Below, one piece after another: positions 37,382-44,647 of a stretch of DNA of 44,647 bases. Position numbers and translations under genes: made by a program. How positions within the stretch are numbered: the stretch's first letter is position 1; the number at the start of each line of letters is the position of its first letter. The notes under the pieces were generated by a model. That model did not search any database. It was not told the origin of the DNA and saw only the letters and a list, made by a program, of their open reading frames with translations. The DNA comes from Betaproteobacteria bacterium (GTDB lineage: Bacteria; Pseudomonadota; Gammaproteobacteria; Burkholderiales; SG8-39). The DNA lies in the NCBI GenBank assembly GCA_009693335.1, contig SHXK01000006.1, positions 1 through 44,647 of the forward strand, given 5' to 3'.

Positions 37382-38153
37382 GGACGATCCTGAGATAAAT
37401 CGGTGCGTAGCCCGCCGACTGCGTGACTTCGATCAGGGTCTCGCGCGCGAGTTCAAGCAGCGCGAGAAAGGTGACCACCAGTACCGCGATCCCCAACGAG
37501 GGATCAAACAACTCGGTGAACTCGAGCACCCGGCTCGCTTTCAGCCGACGCAGGATCTGGCTCATGTGCTCGCGCACCGAGAGTTCCTCGCGCGAGACGC
37601 GATGGTGCTTGCTCATGCGTGCGCGGTAGAGCAGCGAGCGCCAGGCTTCGGCGAGATCGCGCGCCTGCACCTCGGGCAGGCGTGCCAGGGCGGTGCGCTC
37701 GACGAGCACCGAGATCGCGAGCACGTCGCGCCCCACCTGCGGCATGGCATCCAACTGCTGCGCCGCGTTTTTCATCTGTTCGTATTCGAGCAAGCGGCGC
37801 ACCAGTTCGGCGCGCGGATCCTGCTCCTCGGTCACTGACGGCGGGCGCGGCAATAGCATGCGCGACTTGATCTCGATCAGCATCGCCGCCATCACCAGGT
37901 ACTCGGCCGCGAGCTCGAGGTTCTTGCTGCGCATCACCTCCACATATTCCAGGTACTGGCGCGTCAGCGGCGCCATTGGAATGTCGAGCACGTCCAGGTT
38001 CTGCTTGCGGATCAGATACAGCAACAGGTCGAGCGGTCCGTGGAAAGCATCGAGCAGGATCTCCAGCGCATCCGGCGGGATGTAGAGATCGACCGGCATC
38101 TGGGCCAGCGGCTCGCCGTAGATTCTGGCCACCGGTTCCAGACTAGTCGTCAT
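37365..38153 (-). CDS. scpA: Segregation and condensation protein A
   Basis: Kleisin subunit that bridges the two SMC heads. The 262-residue protein has the N-terminal motif LLDAFHGPLDLLLYLIRKQNLDVLDIPM, the LVMAAMLIEIKSRMLLP helix typical of ScpA, and a C-terminal winged-helix region (FLALLELARETLIEVTQ). ATG 38153 overlaps the trpS stop by ATGA, giving the conserved trpS-scpA-scpB coupling. Length is normal. Confidence 0.95.
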   Translation of the reverse strand: MTTSLEPVARIYGEPLAQMPVDLYIPPDALEILLDAFHGPLDLLLYLIRKQNLDVLDIPMAPLTRQYLEYVEVMRSKNLELAAEYLVMAAMLIEIKSRMLLPRPPSVTEEQDPRAELVRRLLEYEQMKNAAQQLDAMPQVGRDVLAISVLVERTALARLPEVQARDLAEAWRSLLYRARMSKHHRVSREELSVREHMSQILRRLKASRVLEFTELFDPSLGIAVLVVTFLALLELARETLIEVTQSAGYAPIYLRIVHVESV

Positions 38154-39352
38154 GAATACGACAAGCCCATGGCTTCACGAACCTCGCGCATGGTCTCGGT
38201 GGCGAGCGCGCGCGCCTTGTCGCAACCGTCGGCAAGGATATTCTTCACTAGCGTCGAATCGTCCAGGTAAGGCTGCGCGCGTTCGCGTAGCGGCGCGAGT
38301 TCGGCCAGCACGCCGTCGATCACCGGCTGTTTGCACTCTAGGCAACCGATGCCGGCGGTGGTACAGCCTTGGCGCACCCATTGCCTCTTGGCCTCGTCCG
38401 AATAAACCAAGTGCAGCGACCAGACCGGGCATTTCTCCGGCGTACCCGGATCGCTGCGTTTGACGCGCGCCGGGTCGGTAGGCATGGTGCGGATTTTCTT
38501 CGTCACCGACTCCGGTTCTTCGCGCAGCGCGATCGCGTTGCCGTAGGACTTGGACATTTTCTGTCCATCCAGGCCAGTGAGCCTGGAGGCTTGCGTCAGC
38601 AGCGCCTCAGCTTCCACCAGGATTTTCTTGCCACCACCTTCGAGCCAGCCGTAGAGGCGTTCGCAGTCGCCACGCGGCATGTTCTGTTGTTCGTCCAGCA
38701 GCGCCTGGGCGCGCTTGAGTGCCTCCCCGTCCCCGCTTTCGAGGAACTTGGTGCGCAATTCGTTGAACAGGCGCGCCCTCTTGCTGCCCATTTTCTTGAC
38801 CGCCGCCTTGGCCTTGTCTTCGTAACCCGGCTCGCGGCCATACAGGTGGTTGAAGCGACGCGCCACTTCGCGGGTGAATTCGACATGCGGCACCTGGTCT
38901 TCACCGACCGGCACGTATTGCGCCCGGTAGATCAGGATGTCCGCCGCCTGCAGGAGCGGATAGCCGAGGAAGCCATAGGTCGAGAGATTCTTGTCAGCCA
39001 GCTTTTCCTGCTGCTCCTTGTAGGTGGGCACGCGCTCCAGCCAGCCTAGCGGCGTGATCATCGACAGCAGCAGATGCAACTCGGCGTGCTCGGGCACCAG
39101 CGACTGCACGAAAAGGGTCGCTTGGTTCGGATCCACTCCAGCAGCCAACCAGTCAATCAGCATGTCGGCGCCAACATCCCGCAACACGCCCGGTTTCTCG
39201 TAGTCCGTCGTCAACGCGTGCCAGTCGGCGACGAAGAAGAGACAGGGATACTCGGCTTGCAGCTTGACCCAATTCTTGAGTACGCCGTGATAGTGCCCGA
39301 GGTGGAGCGCTCCGGTGGGACGCATGCCGGACAAAACGCGAGTTTCAAACAT
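38150..39352 (-). CDS. trpS: Tryptophanyl-tRNA synthetase
   Basis: Class I aminoacyl-tRNA synthetase for tryptophan. Signature motifs are GALHLGHYHG (HIGH-type, about 14-23) and GQKMSKSYGN (about 264-273). The length of 400 residues exceeds the 330 of the shorter enzymes because of an insert between the catalytic core and KMSKS (GYEDKAKAAVKKMGSKRARL to LLDEQQNMPRGDCERLYGWL), a form seen in betaproteobacteria. A CTTAGIGCLECKQP motif near the C-terminus is also typical. It is coupled to scpA downstream and follows the metalloprotease gene by 15 bases. Confidence 0.97.
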   Translation of the reverse strand: MFETRVLSGMRPTGALHLGHYHGVLKNWVKLQAEYPCLFFVADWHALTTDYEKPGVLRDVGADMLIDWLAAGVDPNQATLFVQSLVPEHAELHLLLSMITPLGWLERVPTYKEQQEKLADKNLSTYGFLGYPLLQAADILIYRAQYVPVGEDQVPHVEFTREVARRFNHLYGREPGYEDKAKAAVKKMGSKRARLFNELRTKFLESGDGEALKRAQALLDEQQNMPRGDCERLYGWLEGGGKKILVEAEALLTQASRLTGLDGQKMSKSYGNAIALREEPESVTKKIRTMPTDPARVKRSDPGTPEKCPVWSLHLVYSDEAKRQWVRQGCTTAGIGCLECKQPVIDGVLAELAPLRERAQPYLDDSTLVKNILADGCDKARALATETMREVREAMGLSYS

Positions 39353-39367
39353 GGCTCAATCGAGGAT

Positions 39368-40033
39368 TCAAAAGTGGAACAAGGCGCCGATGACGCTGAA
39401 AGAAGTCTGCACCATCGGCCCAAGGATGACGCCCAAATAACCAGAGAACATGAGCAGCAGCAGAATCGGAAAGCCCCAGGCTTCGAGCTTGGCGTATCGC
39501 CATGAGATTCTGGCCGGCAGCAGGCTGGCCACGATCCGGCCGCCGTCCAAAGGCAGGATCGGCAACAAATTGAGCACCATCAACACCACGTTGACTTCGA
39601 TGCCCGCGACGCTCATCAGCTTACAGGCCGTCAGGTAGTCGTTCGGCGCAAACGCAGCACTCAGCTTGTACAGCGCTGCCCAAGCAATCGCCATCAGCAG
39701 ATTCGAGGCCGGACCCGCCGCCGCCACCCACAACATATGCTGGCGCGGGCGCCTCAGCGCCGAGTAATTTACCGGTACCGGTTTGGCCCAGCCGAACAGG
39801 AATCCGCTGCTGCCCGCGAACTTGGTAGCGATGAGGATGGCGATCGGCACCAGGATGGTGCCCACCAAGTCGATATGCCGCGCAGGATTGAGACTGATGC
39901 GCCCCTGCGCGTAAGCGGTCATGTCGCCGAAGTGGCGCGCGACGTAACCGTGCGCCGCCTCGTGCAGCGTGATCGCAAAAAGGACCGGGAGCGCATAGAT
40001 GGCGACGGTTTGAACTAAGTTGCTGACATCCAT
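39368..40033 (-). CDS. Site-2-protease-type membrane metalloprotease (M50 family)
   Basis: An integral membrane zinc protease predicted to act inside the inner membrane. HEAAH at 24-28 provides two zinc ligands and the catalytic Glu, and LLPILPLDGGRI near 160 provides the third ligand Asp, the M50B pattern. Several hydrophobic segments follow (LVGTILVPIAILIAT, MLWVAAAGPASNLLMAIAW, PILLLLMFSGYLGVILG). At 221 residues it is a minimal form without PDZ or CBS domain. Substrate unknown. It is upstream of trpS and downstream of a hydrolase gene, a position shared by this family in many proteobacteria. Confidence 0.9.
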   Translation of the reverse strand: MDVSNLVQTVAIYALPVLFAITLHEAAHGYVARHFGDMTAYAQGRISLNPARHIDLVGTILVPIAILIATKFAGSSGFLFGWAKPVPVNYSALRRPRQHMLWVAAAGPASNLLMAIAWAALYKLSAAFAPNDYLTACKLMSVAGIEVNVVLMVLNLLPILPLDGGRIVASLLPARISWRYAKLEAWGFPILLLLMFSGYLGVILGPMVQTSFSVIGALFHF

Positions 40034-40049
40034 CGAGGCGAAAATTTTA

Positions 40050-40913
40050 TCAGACCAGAAAATCCTCGATCAGACGGGCCACCTGCTCCGGCTGGTCGTG
40101 GTGCAGCATGTGCCCCGCTTCAGCCACGGTCCGGTATTCGAGATGCTTGAAAGCTGCCCGGCGCTGGGCGAGTTCTGCGGGCGTGAGCTTCATACGCACC
40201 ATGGCGTCCGACTCGGCGGCGTCTATCCAGAGCACCGGCGCACTGACGCGTTGCCAGCAGGCGTGCGCTTCGTCGAGCCGATAGAGCGCGGCATTGATAA
40301 GTTTGTGCGCAGGATCGCCACGCAGGACCACGCCGCCGTCGCTATCTTTTCCCCAGTGGCGAGCAAGGAACTCGGCCCGCTCGCGCGCCAGGCGCGGATT
40401 GTTCTTCTGCAGTCGGTCGGCGAGCTCGGCGTAGCTCGCATAGGGTCGCAAGACGGGCGCTAGACGCAGCTCCTGCAACCAGCGTGCATAGCGTTGCGGC
40501 GCTTGCTGTGACCTGGTCTCGGGCATGCCGAAGCCCTCGAGGTTGACGAAGCGCGCGATGCGCTCCGGACGGATGCCCGCATACAGTCCGCCGACATTGC
40601 CGCCCAGGCTGTGGCCCACCAGATTGACGGGTGCTGCGGGCTGGATGCGCTCGAGCAGCGCATCCAGGTCGCCGAGATAGTCCGCAAACCAGTAGTTGTC
40701 GGCGCCGGACCAGGCGCTGAGCCCGTAGCCGCGCCAGTCGGGCGCATAGACGTCCCAGTCCAACGCCAGCGCGTCCACCAGGAACTGGAACGAGGCGGAG
40801 ACATCCATCCAGCCGTGCAGGAGGACGATTTTCCGTTCAGCCTTTCCCCTCCAGTGCCGGACGTGGTAACGCAGGCCCCGGATCTCGAAAAATAGCGATT
40901 CGCTGTGACGCAT
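40050..40913 (-). CDS. Alpha/beta-fold hydrolase
   Basis: A soluble alpha/beta hydrolase of 287 residues. The nucleophile elbow is NLVGHSLGGN, the oxyanion-side LLHGWMDVSASF precedes it, and the catalytic His is in VAEAGHMLHHDQPEQVA. PDWRGYGLS is typical of the family. ATG 40913 (MRHSESLFFEIRGLRYHV) matches the homologous N-terminus and has GGGA upstream; the frame stays open to 41006. Substrate cannot be named from the sequence; esters or lactones are usual. It is on the same strand as the protease and trpS genes. Confidence 0.88.
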   Translation of the reverse strand: MRHSESLFFEIRGLRYHVRHWRGKAERKIVLLHGWMDVSASFQFLVDALALDWDVYAPDWRGYGLSAWSGADNYWFADYLGDLDALLERIQPAAPVNLVGHSLGGNVGGLYAGIRPERIARFVNLEGFGMPETRSQQAPQRYARWLQELRLAPVLRPYASYAELADRLQKNNPRLARERAEFLARHWGKDSDGGVVLRGDPAHKLINAALYRLDEAHACWQRVSAPVLWIDAAESDAMVRMKLTPAELAQRRAAFKHLEYRTVAEAGHMLHHDQPEQVARLIEDFLV

Positions 40914-40959
40914 GGAATTCCCGTGGTGGGCGCTGGCCTGACGCTGCAATGCGCCTCTC

Positions 40960-40972
40960 GATGCAATGCATC
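40960..40972. repeat. Small perfect palindrome in the 117-base gap before the hydrolase
   Basis: GATGCA-A-TGCATC is a perfect inverted repeat between the dehydrogenase end (41031) and the hydrolase start (40913). It could be an operator or chance. The rest of this gap shows no promoter or terminator that I trust. Confidence 0.3.
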
Positions 40973-41030
40973 TAGTCTGGCGAGCGTCGCCTCGAAAGAC
41001 GCGCACACCCGCCGCCTTCGGTGCGCAGAG

Positions 41031-41792
<762 letters not shown>

Positions 41793-41855
41793 GTCGACTC
41801 TCCCCCCGAAAAGGTTAATTTTACCCATGCGCCGCGCCGCACTTCCGGTCCCCCA

Positions 41856-44647
41856 ATGAAACTGCGCTTCGGTCTGGCTTTTCCCGATCTCTACGAACGC
41901 GCTGGTTTGTTGCGCGTGGATGCTGCTTTTTTGAGTTTTCTAAACGAGATCAACCCGCCGTTGCTCGAGCGCTTGCTGGCCGCCAGAGCAACGCCTACGT
42001 CAGGCAAAGCGGAATCCGAACTGCTGATCGCGCTCGCGCCGCATCTGGAGGATTTCCTCGCCCGCTTGTTTGGTATCGAGAGCGAAGTCCAGGCGCTGGC
42101 CGCACGCCACCACGAACTGGCGCCGCTCTACTCGGTGAAGCGCCTGTTCGTGCAACGGCGGGCTTTGCACAAAGTGAAGCCCGGGGATGCGAGCGCGGAT
42201 GGTTTTTCTTTTTCCAGTGAATTGGCGTTCGCAAAACAGGTCACGGCCTGGCTGCAGGACGAAACCGCCCATGCCGCTGCGCTGGAAGGCGCGGCACGCT
42301 ACGCCGCCTGGGCGACGACCACCACCGAAGGCAAAGCCAAGCACCACGCGGGGGTGCTGTTCAAAACGCCGACCAAGCTGGATTTCATGCGCCTGATTCC
42401 GCTGCACACCGATAGCTCGCAAGGCTATGCGCGCCACAGCTTGGAGCATTTACGGCAACGCAAGGGCTTCGCACTCACGGACCAGGGCACCGACCTCAGC
42501 GGGGCGCTCGACCAAGCGAACTACTGCATCTGGTGCCATGAACAAGGCAAGGATTCGTGCGCCAAGGGTTTGCAAGAGAAAGCGCCGACAAAGGCCGCAG
42601 CGGACGGTGCTGCTCCGGTTGCAGGATTCAAGAAAAGCCAGTTCGGCGTGCCACTCGCCGGTTGCCCGCTGGCTGAGAAGATTTCGGAGTTTCACCTGGT
42701 CAAGGCACGCGGCGAAGCGCTGGGCGCACTGGCCATCATCTGCGTCGACAACCCGATGGTCGCTGCCACCGGCCACCGCATCTGCAACGATTGCATGAAG
42801 TCCTGCATCTACCAGAAGCAGGCGCCGGTTGATATCCCCCAGGCCGAAACACGCACCCTCAAGGATGTGCTGGAGTTGCCCTGGGGCTTCGAGATTTACT
42901 CGCTCCTCACGCGCTGGAATCCGCTCAACCTGCGCCGCCCCCTGCCGCTGCCCGAGAGTGGGCGCAAGGTGCTGGTGGTCGGCCTGGGCCCCGCGGGCTT
43001 TACGCTAGCGCACCACCTGATGAACGACGGCCATGCGGTGGTCGGCATCGACGGCTTGAAGCTGGAACCGCTCCAGATTCCGCTCACCCCCATCCAAGAC
43101 GTAAACACGCTCTATGAAGCGCTCGAGGCGCGCGTCATGGCCGGCTTCGGCGGTGTCGCGGAGTACGGCATCACAGTGCGCTGGGACAAGAATTTCCTCA
43201 AGCTCATCCGCCTGCTGCTCGAGCGCCGCAGCCAGTTCGCGCTGTTCGGCGGCGTGCGCTTCGGCGGCACGCTGACCCTGGAAGACGCCATGATGATGGG
43301 CTTCGACCACGTCGCCCTGTGTGTCGGTGCGGGCAAGCCCACGGTACTCGATATTCCGAACGGCCTGGCGCGCGGCGTGCGCGCGGCATCGGACTTCCTG
43401 ATGGCGCTGCAACTCACTGGCGCCGCCAAAGAGGATTCGATGGCTAACATGCAGTTGCGTCTGCCGGTGGTGGTGATCGGCGGCGGGCTCACGGCCATCG
43501 ACACCGCGACCGAATCGCTCGCCTACTACGTGGTCCAGGTAAAGAAATTCCTCGAGCGCTACGAAACGCTGGCCGGGGAGATCGGCGAAGACGCAGTGCG
43601 CGCCAGCTGGGACGACCAGGAACGCGAGATCGCCGAGGAGTTTCTCGCGCATGCGAGAACCTTAAGAATAACGCCCCAGGAAAAGCACATCGAACTGCTG
43701 CGGCACTGGGGCGGCGTCACCATCGCTTACCGCCGGCGTCTGGTGGATAGCCCCTCCTATACCCTGAACCACGAAGAGGTGGAAAAAGCACTCGAGGAAG
43801 GCATCTGGTTCGCCGAAGAACTCACCCCCGTGGGCGTGGAGGTGGACAATTTCGGCGCGGTTTGCGGCATTCGCGTCAAAGGCAAGGACCGCGCGCACTG
43901 GCTCCCGGCGCACACCGTGTTCGTCGCCGCCGGCACCCAGCCCAATACCGTGCTAGCGCGCGAGGACGCGCAGCACTTCAGTCTCGAGGGCAAATACTTC
44001 GCCGCTTGTGACGAGGACGGCAATCCGCTCACCCCGCAATACGCCACCGCCAAGCCAGCCAGCGCCAACGTGCTGCTCGCTAAGCAGCCCGACGGGCGCT
44101 TCGTCAGCTATTTTGGCGACGTTCATCCTTCCTACTTCGGCAACGTGGTGAAAGCGATGGGCAGTGCAAAACAGGGATATCCCATTGTCTCGAAGGTTTT
44201 GCAGGCGCGAGCCGCCGCTTCTTCCCTGGCACGGGAAGAATTCTTCAAGCAACTTTCCGCTCAACTCCTTGCCAGCGTCCATAAAGTCGAGCGCCTCACC
44301 CCGACCATCGTGGAGGTGGTGATCCGCGCGCCGCTGGCGGCGAAGAAATTCCAGCCCGGCCAGTTCTACCGTCTGCAGAATTTCGAGACCCTGGCGCCCG
44401 TAGTGGCAGGAGCGCACTCGCGCGCTGGCACGCGCATGCAGATGGAAGGCCTGGCCATGACTGGCGCCTGGGTGGACCGCGAGCAGGGGCTGGTGTCCAT
44501 CATCGCGCTGGAAATGGGCGGCTCCAGCGACCTGTGCGCCATGCTCAAGCCCGGCGAACCGGTGATCCTGATGGGGCCCACCGGCACGCCGACCGAAATC
44601 GTCAGCGGCGAGACAGTGGTGCTGTGCGGCGGCGGCCTGGGCAATGC
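41856..44647 (+). CDS. Large fused Fe-S/FAD pyridine-nucleotide oxidoreductase (C-terminus outside window)
   Basis: A long frame open from ATG 41856 to the window edge (at least 930 residues). Order: an N-terminal part of about 220 residues that I do not recognise; a Cys-rich domain like the iron-sulfur domain of GltD/dihydropyrimidine dehydrogenase (C224, C227, C235, C270, C296, C310, C313, C317, with GCPLAEK and [10 protein letters not shown]); an FAD domain starting [14 protein letters not shown] near 370; a NAD(P)-binding part near 538 ([14 protein letters not shown]); and a ferredoxin-reductase-like start near 806 ([16 protein letters not shown] and [13 protein letters not shown]). It resembles dihydroorotate dehydrogenase electron-transfer subunits at the end. 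Known as long uncharacterised oxidoreductases in betaproteobacteria; electron donor and acceptor unknown. Confidence 0.8.
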   Translation, partial: MKLRFGLAFPDLYERAGLLRVDAAFLSFLNEINPPLLERLLAARATPTSGKAESELLIALAPHLEDFLARLFGIESEVQALAARHHELAPLYSVKRLFVQRRALHKVKPGDASADGFSFSSELAFAKQVTAWLQDETAHAAALEGAARYAAWATTTTEGKAKHHAGVLFKTPTKLDFMRLIPLHTDSSQGYARHSLEHLRQRKGFALTDQGTDLSGALDQANYCIWCHEQGKDSCAKGLQEKAPTKAAADGAAPVAGFKKSQFGVPLAGCPLAEKISEFHLVKARGEALGALAIICVDNPMVAATGHRICNDCMKSCIYQKQAPVDIPQAETRTLKDVLELPWGFEIYSLLTRWNPLNLRRPLPLPESGRKVLVVGLGPAGFTLAHHLMNDGHAVVGIDGLKLEPLQIPLTPIQDVNTLYEALEARVMAGFGGVAEYGITVRWDKNFLKLIRLLLERRSQFALFGGVRFGGTLTLEDAMMMGFDHVALCVGAGKPTVLDIPNGLARGVRAASDFLMALQLTGAAKEDSMANMQLRLPVVVIGGGLTAIDTATESLAYYVVQVKKFLERYETLAGEIGEDAVRASWDDQEREIAEEFLAHARTLRITPQEKHIELLRHWGGVTIAYRRRLVDSPSYTLNHEEVEKALEEGIWFAEELTPVGVEVDNFGAVCGIRVKGKDRAHWLPAHTVFVAAGTQPNTVLAREDAQHFSLEGKYFAACDEDGNPLTPQYATAKPASANVLLAKQPDGRFVSYFGDVHPSYFGNVVKAMGSAKQGYPIVSKVLQARAAASSLAREEFFKQLSAQLLASVHKVERLTPTIVEVVIRAPLAAKKFQPGQFYRLQNFETLAPVVAGAHSRAGTRMQMEGLAMTGAWVDREQGLVSIIALEMGGSSDLCAMLKPGEPVILMGPTGTPTEIVSGETVVLCGGGLGN

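Overview
This window is a gene-dense, GC-rich piece of a bacterial chromosome, most likely from a betaproteobacterium (Burkholderiales or Nitrosomonadales-like). The evidence is the gene order (rpsB/map/glnD, smc-zipA-ligA, dapD-pilU-dapE-prmB, rimP-nusA-infB-rbfA-truB-rpsO-pnp, scpB-scpA-trpS), the protein sequences, and two periplasmic Bug-type tricarboxylate receptors, a family greatly expanded in Burkholderiales. Almost all sequence is coding and no gene-free stretch exceeds 300 bases. I see no insertion sequence, prophage or CRISPR array.

Layout. 1-581: 5' part of rpsB (-) with a structured leader and divergent promoters shared with map (+). 758-4149: map and glnD (+). 4180-11614: a minus-strand catabolic-looking block of a citrate-synthase-fold/citryl-CoA-lyase-like protein, an acyl-CoA synthetase, a Bug receptor, a ThDP-dependent decarboxylase/synthase-like enzyme, an FAD monooxygenase and a second Bug receptor. 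A four-copy array of perfect palindromes (6631-6714) lies between the first Bug receptor and the synthetase. 11643-21068: minus-strand housekeeping genes def, MTI/MTA phosphorylase, hpt, galU, ligA, zipA and smc, which run without an obvious terminator into the catabolic block. 21201-25680: queF, dapD, pilU, dapE, prmB (+). 25702-26000: tRNA-His, tRNA-Arg, tRNA-Pro (-). 26092-26517: dksA (+). 26537-35020: the translation/RNA superoperon rimP-nusA-infB-rbfA-truB-rpsO-pnp (-). 35161-35843: a PIN-toxin/antitoxin pair (-). 35950-40033: rluB, scpB, scpA, trpS and a site-2-type metalloprotease (-). 40050-41792: an alpha/beta hydrolase and an HSD10-like dehydrogenase (-). 41856-end: a very large fused iron-sulfur flavoprotein (+), cut by the window edge.

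How the parts work together. The conserved blocks cover ribosome synthesis, transcription elongation, chromosome segregation (smc with scpA and scpB encoded elsewhere in the window), lysine/diaminopimelate synthesis, nitrogen signalling and nucleotide salvage. The accessory block could import a carboxylate through Bug receptors, hydroxylate and decarboxylate it, and activate the product to a CoA thioester that a citrate-lyase-like enzyme would process; this pathway is inferred and its substrate is unknown.

The most interesting signals are the palindrome array, the lyase-like protein that seems to lack the citrate-synthase catalytic Asp, the fused oxidoreductase, a terminator-shaped hairpin at the start of the nusA-operon transcript, and a duplication of the rbfA start that creates a coupled mini-ORF. 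Several genes appear to start with TTG or GTG, so a number of starts below were moved from the longest open frame to a start with a better ribosome-binding site or family-length match.
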